DNA of 64,000 nt from a bacterium. GTDB lineage: Bacteria; 4484-113; JAFGCY01. The DNA lies in contig JAGRNT010000017.1 in assembly GCA_020440605.1 (NCBI GenBank), positions 35,395-99,394 of the forward strand. Direction: 5' to 3'. The notes under the pieces were generated by a model. The model saw only the letters and a program-made list of their open reading frames with translations. It had not been told where the DNA came from and did no database searches. How positions within the stretch are numbered: position 1 is the first letter of the stretch; every line of letters begins with the position of its first letter. The position numbers and the translations under genes were made by a program. Below are positions 46,682 to 55,690 of this stretch, in pieces.

Positions 46682-49600
46682 TCAGTCCTCACGGCGTACC
46701 AGGCCACGCAGCTGCCAGCTGCGTTCCCAGAAGAACAGCACGGGGATGATGAACAGCACCATGATCGTGGAGCTGGCCAGGCCGCCGATCAGCGGGGCGG
46801 CAATCGGTTTCAGTACATCGCTGCCGATCCCCGTGGCCCACATCAAAGGCAGCAGGCCGATCAGGGATGTGCTGACAGTCATCAGCTTCGGGCGTACGCG
46901 CCGTCCAGCTCCTTCGATTGTCGCCGAGTAGATGTCACCGGGCCGCAGCCAGCCTTTCTCCAGACGCTTATCCAGCGCTTCCTGCAGGTAGACGATCATC
47001 AGCACGCCGGTGTTGACAGCCATCCCGAACAGGGCGATGAAGCCCACCCAGACCGCCACGGAGATGTTCATGTTCAGCAGGTGCAGGTACCAGATCCCGC
47101 CGGTGAAGGCGAAGGGCAGGGAGACATAGACGATCAGCGTATCCCAGAAGCTGTCAAAGGTCAGGTAGAGGAAGATGAAGATGATCATCAGCACGGCGGG
47201 AATCAGCAGGGCCAGTCTGGCCCGGGCCCGCGTGATGTTCTCCCACTGGCCGGCGATGCGGAAGTAGTAACCCTGGGGCAGTGCCAGTTCACGGTCAAGG
47301 GTGGCTTCCAGCTCCTCTACGGTGCCGCCGATGTCGCGGTCACGGATATTGGCAAAGACCACCGTGCGCAGCAGGCTGTTCTCGCTGGCGAGATAGGGAG
47401 GGCCGCTGCTGTAGTTCATCGAAGCCACGCTGCTCAGCGGAATCACTCCCTGGTGCGGAGTTTCCAGCAGGGTATCCTCGAGCACCTGCAGATTGTCACG
47501 GTATGCGCTGGCATAGCGCACCTGCACGTTGTAGCGTTCCCGGCCCTCCACCGTGCGCGTGAGTTTCATGCCGCCGATCAGGAGCTCGATCTGCTCCTGG
47601 ACATCTCCGACGTTGAGGCCGTAGCGCGCTGCGGCTTCCCGGTTGATGTCAACGTCGAGGTAGCGTCCGCCGCTGAGTCGCTCGGCAAACACATCCTGCA
47701 CGCCCGGCACCTGTTCCGCAATCCGGCTGGCCTCAATCGCCAGCCGCGCCAGTTCCTCCGTGTCATCTCCGTAGATCTTGATGCCGATATCCGTCCGCAC
47801 ACCTGTTGCCAGCATCTGGATGCGGTTGATGATCGGCATCGTCCAGCCGTTGGTCAGGCCCGGCACACGGATCGCCTTGTCCAGATCATTGCGGATGTCA
47901 CCGATCGTGTAGTTCTCGTATTTCGGATCGATCTTTCCCCACTCCTCACGCGGATGGAACTGCACGAAGGTCTCGATCATGCTGACCGGGGCGGGATCGG
48001 TCGCGGTATCAGCGCGACCCACCTTACCCACCACATTGGCAACCAGCGGGTGCTCGTACATGATCTTGTCCGTGAGCTGCAGCAGGCGCTTGGCCTCGGT
48101 CACACTCACGTTGGGGAGCGTGGTCGGCATGTAGACCAGTTCACCCTCATTCAGATTGGGCATGAACTCGTTGCCCAGCGACTTGTACACCGGCCAGGTC
48201 GCGATCAGGCTGGCAATAGCCACGGCCACGGCCAGCCAGCGCAGCTGCAGGCAGAACTTCAACGGTCCGAGGTACAGCCAGTTGAAGAAACGTGACAGCG
48301 GATTGCTTTCCTCAGGCAGCATCCGGCCACGCATCAGCATCCGCATCAGCACCGGTACGAGTGTGACAGCCATCACGGCACTGGCCAGCATCACGAGGCT
48401 CTTCGTGTAGGCCAGCGGCGTAAACAACTTGCCTTCGGAACCCGTGAGGAAGAACACGGGACCGAAGCTCGTGATGATGATAAGCGTGGTGAAGAACACC
48501 GGCTTGCCGACCTGCTGGGCCGCGAACTTGATTGTCTGCGTGATTTCCGCCGGAGTGGGTTTCCGATCCTTTTTCCTGCACCTCTCCCATAGTTTTGCGA
48601 GATGGGCGTGGCAGTTTTCCACCATCACGATCCCGTCGTCGACAATCACGCCGATGGCGATCGCGATCCCTCCGAGGCTCATGATGTTGCTCGTGATACC
48701 CAGGGCGTTCATGCCGATGAAGCCGATCAGTACGGCAATCGGCAGCGTTAGCACAACCACGAGGCTTGGCCGCAGGCTCAGCAGGAAGAGGATGATCACG
48801 ATCGTGACCACCACCGCTTCCTCCTGCAGTGCATGCTTCAGGGTGTCGAGACTCTTGCCGATCAGCCAGCTGCGGTCATGTGCCGTTTCGATGGCGACAC
48901 CCGGGGGCAGACCACGGCGGATGTCGTCAAGCTTCTCCTTCACGGCATTGATCACGCTCTGTGCATTCTGGCCGTACTGCATCACGATGATACCCGTCAC
49001 GGCTTCACCCTCGCCATTGTGGTCAATCATGCCGCGGCGCACGGCCGTCCCCTGCTGGACGAGTGCGATCTGGCTGAGCAGCACGGGCACTCCGTCCTTC
49101 GTATGAGCGACGACGATGTTGCCGATGTCCTCGATCACCTGTTCCGGGCCAACGAACTGCCCGTCGCGCTTGCCGAGGTAGCCCTCGCTGCGCACGAAGA
49201 ACTCGGTGTCGCTCTGCTCCAGCAGGCGGCCACCAACATCCATGTTGTTGTCCCTGAGCGCCATGGTCAGCTGGCGGATGCTCAGGCCATAGCGGCGCAT
49301 TTCCTCGGGAAGGATGTCGACGTGGTATTCCCGCCTGAATCCGCCGCCACTGGCAACCTCGGCCACCCCGGGTACCGTGGCCAGCTGGTAGCGGATGTAC
49401 CAGTCCTGGATGCTGCGCAGCTCGGCAAGATCATGCTGTGGTGTCGCGGGGTTATCGTCATTCGTGACCAGGTACCAGTAGACATGCCCGACGCCGGTGC
49501 CTTCTGGGCCAAGGCGTGGCACCACTCCGTCAGGCAGTTCACTGCCGATCGTTGTCAGGCGCTCACTGACACGGGTCCGGGCCCAGTAGATGTCCACATC

Positions 49601-49954
49601 GTCATCGAAGATGATGTAGATCATGCAGAAGCCGAAGTTGGACATCGAGCGGATGTCTGCGACATGGGGCAGGGCGGACAGCGAGGTGCTGAGCGGATAG
49701 GCGACCTGGTCTTCCATCACCTTCGGTCCGCGGCCCGGCCAGTCCGCCAGCACGATCACCTGGTTGTCAGAAAGGTCAGGCAGTGCATCCAGTTTCGTGT
49801 TGCGGATCGTGCTGTAGCCGAGCAGCGCCACCAGTGCCACGCAGAGCAGCACGATGAAGGGATTGTCGACGCAGTAGCCGATCAGGGCCGGAAAGAATCC
49901 CCTCGGTTCTGACTGGACATTGTGTCCCTCGTTTTCAGTCTGTCTGTCTGTCAT
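46682..49954 (-). CDS. CusA-like heavy-metal efflux RND pump
   Basis: This 1090-residue inner-membrane pump of the HME-RND family drives metal ions out with the proton gradient. It has twelve expected helices and the family acid motif in helix 4 (DGIVMVENCHAHL). Monovalent-copper/silver-type methionine sites are visible: YMPTTLP and GWTMPIINRIQMLATGVRT. It acts with the adaptor and outer-membrane factor encoded upstream in the same operon; the adaptor stop is 14 bases from its ATG. Metal type is inferred from the Met motifs and the NosL neighbours. Confidence 0.93.
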   Translation of the reverse strand: MTDRQTENEGHNVQSEPRGFFPALIGYCVDNPFIVLLCVALVALLGYSTIRNTKLDALPDLSDNQVIVLADWPGRGPKVMEDQVAYPLSTSLSALPHVADIRSMSNFGFCMIYIIFDDDVDIYWARTRVSERLTTIGSELPDGVVPRLGPEGTGVGHVYWYLVTNDDNPATPQHDLAELRSIQDWYIRYQLATVPGVAEVASGGGFRREYHVDILPEEMRRYGLSIRQLTMALRDNNMDVGGRLLEQSDTEFFVRSEGYLGKRDGQFVGPEQVIEDIGNIVVAHTKDGVPVLLSQIALVQQGTAVRRGMIDHNGEGEAVTGIIVMQYGQNAQSVINAVKEKLDDIRRGLPPGVAIETAHDRSWLIGKSLDTLKHALQEEAVVVTIVIILFLLSLRPSLVVVLTLPIAVLIGFIGMNALGITSNIMSLGGIAIAIGVIVDDGIVMVENCHAHLAKLWERCRKKDRKPTPAEITQTIKFAAQQVGKPVFFTTLIIITSFGPVFFLTGSEGKLFTPLAYTKSLVMLASAVMAVTLVPVLMRMLMRGRMLPEESNPLSRFFNWLYLGPLKFCLQLRWLAVAVAIASLIATWPVYKSLGNEFMPNLNEGELVYMPTTLPNVSVTEAKRLLQLTDKIMYEHPLVANVVGKVGRADTATDPAPVSMIETFVQFHPREEWGKIDPKYENYTIGDIRNDLDKAIRVPGLTNGWTMPIINRIQMLATGVRTDIGIKIYGDDTEELARLAIEASRIAEQVPGVQDVFAERLSGGRYLDVDINREAAARYGLNVGDVQEQIELLIGGMKLTRTVEGRERYNVQVRYASAYRDNLQVLEDTLLETPHQGVIPLSSVASMNYSSGPPYLASENSLLRTVVFANIRDRDIGGTVEELEATLDRELALPQGYYFRIAGQWENITRARARLALLIPAVLMIIFIFLYLTFDSFWDTLIVYVSLPFAFTGGIWYLHLLNMNISVAVWVGFIALFGMAVNTGVLMIVYLQEALDKRLEKGWLRPGDIYSATIEGAGRRVRPKLMTVSTSLIGLLPLMWATGIGSDVLKPIAAPLIGGLASSTIMVLFIIPVLFFWERSWQLRGLVRRED

Positions 49955-49968
49955 CTGTCACTTGCCAA

Positions 49969-51417
49969 TCAGTGAACATGCCCGCTGTGTTCCGTCTCGG
50001 AATCCGAGATGTCATCGCTGGGACGCGGAATGCCCTTGATCTGAGCCTCGCTGTCAAGCAGGAACACGGCCGTACTGGCCACGCCCTCACCCTCAGCGAG
50101 ACCGCTGGTGATTTCGATCATGTCGCCGTCAATCAGCCCGGTTGTCACATTGCGTGGTTCCCAGAGACCGCCGTCACGCGCGACATAGACCACAGCACCG
50201 TCGCCCGTCTGCAATACGGAATTGCGCAGCAGCATCAGTGCTTCGTGACGATCCAGCTCAAAGCTGGTCTGCACCAGCATTCCGGGCCGCAGGATCATGT
50301 CCGGGTTGTCAACCCTGACCCTGGCAAGCTGGGTGCGGGTCATTGCACTCTGCATCGGCTCGATCAGCTCCAGCTCACCACGGAAAACCATGCCGGGATG
50401 CACGGGACAGTCCAGGCTGACCTGCAGGCCGGGTGCCAGTCCGGCGCTGTCCTCCTCGAAGACCTCCATCTGCACCCAGAGCTGCGAGAGATCGGCAACA
50501 CGGTAGAGTTTGCTGCCCTCCATCACGTAGTCGCCTTCATTCACGTACTTGTCGAGCACGATGCCATCGTAGGCACTGCTGAGCGGAATGTGCTCGCTTG
50601 TTTCCCGCGTTTCCGCCAGTGTGGTCAGCTGGGCGGCGGTGAAGCCCAGCCGTGTCAGCCGCGACTCGGCACTGTTCAGCAGCTGCCTGCCGCTGTCGGC
50701 GATGTAGTCATAGCTGCTGTCACTGAGCTGGTCGCGGGCCCTGAGCGCAATCAGGTATTCATCCTGGGCCCGCAGCAGCTCCTCACTGTAGAGGTCCATG
50801 ATGTGCTGGCCCTGCTGCACCCGCACGCCGGTCCGGTCCAGTTCGAGATTGTCAATCCGGCCCGGTTGCCAGCTGACCACCATGTTGATGCGGTCCTCCG
50901 GGACCTCCACCTCGCCGATGGCATCCACGCTGCGGCTGACCAGCCGGCGCTCAGGCATGGTCACCTGCACATCGGCCAGCAGTCCCTGCAGCGGACTGAT
51001 CTTCACCGCGGCCACACTCTCCGCCACGGCCGGATCCACACCGGCGTCATCACTGGCCTTGAGTACCAGCTCCATGCCGCAGATCGGGCAGGTCCCGGGA
51101 TGGTCCTGCTCGATCTGCGGATGCATCGGGCATGTGTACTCGCTTACGGCGTGAGCAGCTGCTGTCAGCATGGCGGGACTGTCAAGTTCCACCGGCATCA
51201 TCTCCATTCCGCAGACCGGACAGTCGCCCGGCTTGTCAGCTTCCACACAGCGCATCGGGCAGGCGTACTTCACGTTGGCGGCCGGAGCCGCTGCAGAGGA
51301 TGCGTCGCCGGTTCCATATGCGCCGCTTTCCACCAGCGAACGCTGGTAGAGGATGCCAGCCATGCTCAATAGCAGCAGGCCGGTCAGGAATGTCATCAGT
51401 GCCGGTGAAACGCGCAT
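49969..51417 (-). CDS. CusB-like RND adaptor with two heavy-metal-binding domains
   Basis: This 482-residue periplasmic adaptor has an N-terminal helix (about 5-25). Two tandem heavy-metal-binding domains follow, at about 50-76 (YACPMRC...CPVCGMEMMP) and 93-119 (YTCPMHP...CPICGMEL). The barrel, lipoyl and hairpin domains of a CusB/CzcB adaptor come next, ending in a His-rich tail. The extra domains may load metal into the pump. It lies 9 bases after the NosL gene. Confidence 0.92.
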   Translation of the reverse strand: MRVSPALMTFLTGLLLLSMAGILYQRSLVESGAYGTGDASSAAAPAANVKYACPMRCVEADKPGDCPVCGMEMMPVELDSPAMLTAAAHAVSEYTCPMHPQIEQDHPGTCPICGMELVLKASDDAGVDPAVAESVAAVKISPLQGLLADVQVTMPERRLVSRSVDAIGEVEVPEDRINMVVSWQPGRIDNLELDRTGVRVQQGQHIMDLYSEELLRAQDEYLIALRARDQLSDSSYDYIADSGRQLLNSAESRLTRLGFTAAQLTTLAETRETSEHIPLSSAYDGIVLDKYVNEGDYVMEGSKLYRVADLSQLWVQMEVFEEDSAGLAPGLQVSLDCPVHPGMVFRGELELIEPMQSAMTRTQLARVRVDNPDMILRPGMLVQTSFELDRHEALMLLRNSVLQTGDGAVVYVARDGGLWEPRNVTTGLIDGDMIEITSGLAEGEGVASTAVFLLDSEAQIKGIPRPSDDISDSETEHSGHVH

Positions 51418-51426
51418 GGATCGCTC

Positions 51427-52050
51427 CTACTTCGCTTCCTTCTTGACAAGCTCCATGCCGCACTTGGGGCATTCACCGGGCTTGTCACTCTGGATGTCGT
51501 CACAGCAGCCGCCGCTGCAGGGGCAGATGTAGACATCCGCCATTGCGTGGATCTCGCCGTGACCCTCGTGGTTCATTTCCTCACTGTCACCCTGCATGTA
51601 TGCCGCCAGGTGGTCATGGTCCATCAGCTCTCCACCCATGCTCTCCTGCATCTCCATCGCAGTGTCCTTGCTGGCGAAGGCGGCGATCCAGGGTGCCATG
51701 CTGCCCTTGAGTTTCGTGGTGTCAACGAGGAACCAGGCATCGAAGGCCTTGGTCATCTGCTCGTTCTTGGTGCCGAAGCTCGGGTAATCAAGGATCTGGG
51801 CGTCCAGAACCTTGATTTCCTTGGCACCACCATCCTTCAGTTCACCGAAGTTGTTGAAGGCGCAGCCGATGCTCTCGAAGTGGAAGTCCTGCGGCTTGCC
51901 GTCAATCTCGAGCTGCATCGTCATCCGCGTGCTGCTCTTCTCCCAGAACATTCCGCAATGGTCGCAGCGGACGGGTTCGTCCTCCTTCTGCGCCCAGGCG
52001 GCGGTGGCGAAGATGATCATTGCCAGCATGGCGATCAGGTACTTGTACAT
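51427..52050 (-). CDS. NosL-like protein with C-terminal heavy-metal-binding domain
   Basis: This 207-residue protein has a signal peptide (1-20) and a NosL-type domain with CDHCGM at 29-34, FHFESIGCAF and GSMAPWIAAF at 116-125. A His/Met-rich stretch (about 144-170) leads to a metal-binding domain (about 173-203) with ICPCSGGCC and CPKCGME. NosL is a copper(I) chaperone for nitrous-oxide reductase in denitrifiers; no nosZ is nearby. Here it probably delivers copper to the RND system. This domain fusion is unusual. It lies 22 bases after the double-NosL gene. Confidence 0.87.
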   Translation of the reverse strand: MYKYLIAMLAMIIFATAAWAQKEDEPVRCDHCGMFWEKSSTRMTMQLEIDGKPQDFHFESIGCAFNNFGELKDGGAKEIKVLDAQILDYPSFGTKNEQMTKAFDAWFLVDTTKLKGSMAPWIAAFASKDTAMEMQESMGGELMDHDHLAAYMQGDSEEMNHEGHGEIHAMADVYICPCSGGCCDDIQSDKPGECPKCGMELVKKEAK

Positions 52051-52072
52051 TTATATCTCCTTGAAAATACTG

Positions 52073-53224
52073 TTACTGCTGCCACATGGCAGCCAGCCCG
52101 TTGAAATCGAGCAGTTGTCCACCCAGAGCGGGCTGGGCGTTCTCAGCATCCGTGGCATTGGCAAAGGCAGCCACATAGGGCGGCATTGAGCCCTTCACGG
52201 TTTCAGTGTCGTAGAGGAACCAGGCGGCCGTGGCATCCAGCCAGCGACTACCCGGCTTGTCAATGTCGTAGGCCGTCACTTCGATCGCGTCAATGCTGCG
52301 ATCCTCGTCGGCCATGAGGTTGAAGACACAGTCGAAACTGTCATGCTGCGTGTAGCTGCCATCGCTCCAGCGCACCACGACATGGGTCAGGCTGCGGTCC
52401 GCGAACATTCCGCAGTAGGGGCAGGAGCTGTCAGTGAATCCCGAATGACTGAACAGGTTGTCTGCATGATTGCCAGGAACGCTGACAGCCGGCTCCTCAG
52501 GCTCTTCGTCCAGGCTGTCCGGCTCCGTTGCCAGCTGATCAGCGTCTGTATCAGACTGCTGTCCAGCCTGATTGCCATCAGTTGCACTGCCATTCGTGTT
52601 GACAGTCTCCACACTTTCGGACCCGGCAGCAAGGCCCAGTTCACGCAGCAATGCTGAGAAGTCCATGACCTCGCCACCGCGTTCGCCGTCATCCGCCGCA
52701 TGGCCCGGCGTGGCATATGCTGCCACGAAGGGTGCCATGCTGCCGTCGAGGCGTGCTGTACCAAAGCGATAGCTTGCTGTGTCCGCTGTCAGCCACTGGG
52801 GTTCGCGATCCGCACTGGCAATGTCCCGCACTTCAGCACTGCTCAGGCCCGTTGCATGCTCCCGAGCCCAGTCAGCTACGCAGCCCCAGCCGTCAAAGTA
52901 ACCGCTGCTGCCGTCAGTAAAGTCAGCATGTACGGCAGCAATGCTGCGCATGGCGTACATGCTGCACTGAGGACAGCGGGTCTGCTCATCCGGCTGCTCT
53001 GCCGCTGCCATCTGCGTATCGTCCGTGGATATTCCGGGAGAGCGGTGCAGCAGGTCGGCAAACTCCACACCAGGTGTGAGCCAGACATAACCCGCATAGC
53101 CGATCACGAACAGGGCCAGCAGGGCCACAGCCACGCCTATGCCTTCCGCCAGACTGCTGCGTGGAGCCTCTTCATAGTACAGCTCCTCGTCCTGCATATC
53201 CGGCTCAAGGGATCTGTCAGTCAT
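52073..53224 (-). CDS. Membrane protein with two NosL-like domains
   Basis: This 383-residue protein has a cytoplasmic tail, one membrane helix (about 26-50) and two NosL-like modules. The first has CPQCSM at 84-89 and GSMAPFVAAY; the second has CPYCGM at 268-273 and GSMPPYVAAF. Both end in GG-x-x-x-DF motifs, and an acidic Ser/Asp linker joins them. It would be anchored in the inner membrane facing the periplasm. The start ATG 53224 has AAGGAG 6 bases upstream; the frame beyond to 53350 overlaps the previous gene in a different frame. It overlaps that gene's stop by 8 bases. Confidence 0.85.
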   Translation of the reverse strand: MTDRSLEPDMQDEELYYEEAPRSSLAEGIGVAVALLALFVIGYAGYVWLTPGVEFADLLHRSPGISTDDTQMAAAEQPDEQTRCPQCSMYAMRSIAAVHADFTDGSSGYFDGWGCVADWAREHATGLSSAEVRDIASADREPQWLTADTASYRFGTARLDGSMAPFVAAYATPGHAADDGERGGEVMDFSALLRELGLAAGSESVETVNTNGSATDGNQAGQQSDTDADQLATEPDSLDEEPEEPAVSVPGNHADNLFSHSGFTDSSCPYCGMFADRSLTHVVVRWSDGSYTQHDSFDCVFNLMADEDRSIDAIEVTAYDIDKPGSRWLDATAAWFLYDTETVKGSMPPYVAAFANATDAENAQPALGGQLLDFNGLAAMWQQ

Positions 53225-54881
53225 GGCTTGCTCCTTCTGCGTCGTCAGGAATGTGGATCGGCGGGATTTCGCTCGGCAGGTCCAGTTCCTCGATGAAGGG
53301 ATTGATCTCCCTGGCAACGGATTCCTCCTCCGCGCGCTGCGCCGCCTCACGAGCCATTTCGCTCACGCCGTCCATCAGGTTGGTGAAGTCCGGTTCATTG
53401 AACAGATATGGACCCGGGTCGAAGGCGCCTGCCGTGAGGATCTGCAGCCTCGCCAGGTTGGCAAGATAGCTGATATTGCGCAGTTCCAGCTCCTGCTGCA
53501 GGTTCAGCAGGCCGAGCTGGCTCTTCACGAGTTCATCCAGCTCCGCGCCTTCAGCGGCATAGCTGCGCAGTTCGCTTTCCAGCCCGAGCCGGGCCTGCGG
53601 CACCAGTACGTCACGGTAGATCCGGATGATCTCGCAGTCCTCAGCCAGCGCCAGCTCCAGCCCGGTGATCTGCGTCTCCAGATTGTTCACGAGCATCGCC
53701 CGGCTGTCGTCAACGAGCGCCCGCTCGGCCCGTGCCTCCTGCAGCGCGGCATCCTGGCGCTCCTCCTTGTGCGTCATGAGCGGAAAGCTCACTCCGGCGG
53801 AGACCATGTTGCGCATGCCCCACTTGAGCCCCACGCTCGTGCTGATCGTGTAGTCCGGGCGGTAGCCCCGCGCCGCCAGTTCCACCATCAGGTCATGCTG
53901 GAACTCCATCAGTTCCAGCCGCCGAAAGTCCGGGCGTAGTTCCAGACTGGCGGAGAACAGCTCAGCGTTGTCAATCTCCGGATCATGCACGAGCGGATAG
54001 CTGGCACTGAGCTGCAGCTCCATTGAATCAAAACGCGGATCGTTGCCAAGCAGGCCGGCGAGTCGGTTGCGCTGCCGGGCCAGCATCGACTGCATCAGCA
54101 CCTGGCGCTCCGTCATGCGACTCAGCTCAAGCTGGCTGTCAATCAGCTTCGCCTGGCTGGTCTGACCGAGACCGGCCTTGACACCCGCCAGTTCGATGAG
54201 GATCCGCATCAGCTCGATGTTCTCATTGAGGATCCGCAGCCGGGCCTGGGTTTCCAGCATCTCGAAGTAGGCATCACTGACCTGGCCCACGAGGTCCAGC
54301 TCACGCTGGGCCAGGCTGTACTGGGTCAGCTGCTCCTCGAGGTTGCTGATGTTGCGGCGCAGCTTGCGCTTGCCGTAGCCCTCGAAGCTCTGGCTGAAGC
54401 CGAGCGAGACCATCGTCATCGGTGTGTCGTCAACCGGCAGCTGTGGAGCGGGGAAGTTCATCAGGTTGAACATGAACATCGGGTCGCGCATGGCCCCGGC
54501 CTGGCGCGTGCGTGCAGCCTGGATCCCGAGCTGTGTGCGGTAGGGCCGCAGTTCCGGGCTGTTCTCCAGGGCCATGTTGACAAGCAGCAGCAGTTCATCA
54601 TGGCTGACCAGCCGCTCAAGCTCCGTGCTGCCAAGCTCCGGGGGCAGGGCATGCAGGGCCGCCAGCAGTTCATCCATGTTGCCGATCACCGTACCGATGC
54701 GCGCATTCAGGGCCTCGTCATCGGGCAGGTACAGTTTCGGCTGGCTCGTTGCCTGGTTGCGCAGGTACTGGCCGGTCCTGCCGATCTCCACCGAGGTGTA
54801 CTCACTCGCGTATGCGCGGGGAATGGTGGTCAGCAGAAGAGCCAGTCCCATGAGCACTGCCAGGTGCAGATTGATCTGCAT
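53217..54881 (-). CDS. TolC-like outer-membrane factor of the metal efflux system
   Basis: This 554-residue protein has a signal peptide (about 1-25) and two repeats of the long-helix/beta organisation of outer-membrane efflux proteins. Helical motifs include LALENSPELRPYRTQLG-like and ELDELVKSQLGLLNLQQELELR. No lipobox cysteine is visible, unlike CusC. It provides the outer-membrane exit for the RND pump, and its presence shows that the organism has an outer membrane. It is the first gene of the five-gene operon; GGAG lies about 10 bases before the ATG. Confidence 0.88.
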   Translation of the reverse strand: MQINLHLAVLMGLALLLTTIPRAYASEYTSVEIGRTGQYLRNQATSQPKLYLPDDEALNARIGTVIGNMDELLAALHALPPELGSTELERLVSHDELLLLVNMALENSPELRPYRTQLGIQAARTRQAGAMRDPMFMFNLMNFPAPQLPVDDTPMTMVSLGFSQSFEGYGKRKLRRNISNLEEQLTQYSLAQRELDLVGQVSDAYFEMLETQARLRILNENIELMRILIELAGVKAGLGQTSQAKLIDSQLELSRMTERQVLMQSMLARQRNRLAGLLGNDPRFDSMELQLSASYPLVHDPEIDNAELFSASLELRPDFRRLELMEFQHDLMVELAARGYRPDYTISTSVGLKWGMRNMVSAGVSFPLMTHKEERQDAALQEARAERALVDDSRAMLVNNLETQITGLELALAEDCEIIRIYRDVLVPQARLGLESELRSYAAEGAELDELVKSQLGLLNLQQELELRNISYLANLARLQILTAGAFDPGPYLFNEPDFTNLMDGVSEMAREAAQRAEEESVAREINPFIEELDLPSEIPPIHIPDDAEGASHD

Positions 54882-54898
54882 CCGTCTGCTCTCCTCGT

Positions 54899-54940
54899 GC
54901 CGCGAACTCGCGGCAGCATTGTCACGTGATCATACGTGAT
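54899..54940 (-). promoter_or_regulatory. Candidate promoter, operator and leader hairpin of the metal operon
   Basis: On the plus strand ACGTGAT occurs at 54924-54930 and 54934-54940, one helical turn apart. The minus-strand TATGAT -10 (54929-54934) lies between and overlapping them. GCCGCGA-AC-TCGCGGC (54899-54914) is a 7 bp inverted repeat in the predicted leader. A metal-responsive regulator could act here, but none is encoded in the window. Confidence 0.4.
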
Positions 54941-54972
54941 GCTCAGGTCGGGAAGGGCGCGTCAGCGAGCGG

Positions 54973-55488
54973 CTACAGCAGCAGCCGGATGCAGGAAAGC
55001 TGGGAGAGGGTTGAGCAAGATCGCTCAGGTAGAGGCGGTGGGAGATCAGCGGCATGGCGCGCTTCACTCCAGTCCACGCAATCAGTTTCATTGATCAGGA
55101 TCGGAAGTGGCAGTTGCTGCTGCGCAAGTTCCCACTGCGGGGAGTCAATGGACGGCACGCCTGCCGATAACACTTCCAGGCGGATATTGTGGCAGCAGCT
55201 CTTTTTCCTGGGCTTGCCGCTGTTCTGCTTCGGAGCCTTCGTACGGCAGCAGGCCGGCAGCTCGGACTCAGCACAACATGAAGCTGTTTCACTGCCAGCA
55301 GAATGCATGTCCCCACAGGCGGAACAACCACCCTGATGCTCACCGGGCAGGTCGCATGTGCAGCTGAAGCTGTAGCTGATCCGCCCGCTGTCAGCGAGGC
55401 AGATCACGGCGCCGCCGGGATCAAGCTGCATGCAGAGCAGTCCTGCGAGCAGGACAGCCATGATTCTGACTGTGGAAGGAATTCCCAT
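54973..55488 (-). CDS. Cysteine-rich secreted protein next to metal efflux operon
   Basis: This 171-residue protein has a signal-like N terminus (IMAVLLAGLLCMQL) and a long cysteine-rich region. CTC, CSAC, SCCAES, ACC and SCC pairs lie in its first 110 residues, and a less distinctive tail follows. Such clustered Cys-Cys pairs suggest metal binding outside the cytoplasm. The start ATG 55488 follows TGCTAGGCT by 11 bases; ATG 55461 is an alternative. It lies 91 bases upstream of the outer-membrane factor in the same direction, so it may share regulation. I know no named family. Confidence 0.68.
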   Translation of the reverse strand: MGIPSTVRIMAVLLAGLLCMQLDPGGAVICLADSGRISYSFSCTCDLPGEHQGGCSACGDMHSAGSETASCCAESELPACCRTKAPKQNSGKPRKKSCCHNIRLEVLSAGVPSIDSPQWELAQQQLPLPILINETDCVDWSEARHAADLPPPLPERSCSTLSQLSCIRLLL

Positions 55489-55652
55489 CAGATGTTGCAA
55501 GCCTAGCACATTTCCACTGCTGCATTCCAATATGCTGTTATCCGGACGGACTGCACAGCAATTTCATTCATGAACTGACTCGATGTGTACTTCCTGATGC
55601 ATTGCCGCAGGTTAAGTCCGCGCTTATCCCGGTACGCAGTCTGGCCCCGCGC

Positions 55653-55658
55653 TATAAT
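55653..55658 (+). promoter_or_regulatory. -10 box (TATAAT) for sucC
   Basis: TATAAT lies 32 bases before the sucC ATG, giving a leader of about 25 bases that contains AGGA. The -35 is not evident. Confidence 0.55.
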
Positions 55659-55690
55659 TTGCCCGGCAAAACTCCCAGACAGGACCTGTA

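Noticed and set aside
51427..53224. Nitrous-oxide reductase maturation locus
   Set aside because: NosL-like domains are present but no nosZ, nosD, nosF or nosY; the partners are RND efflux components.
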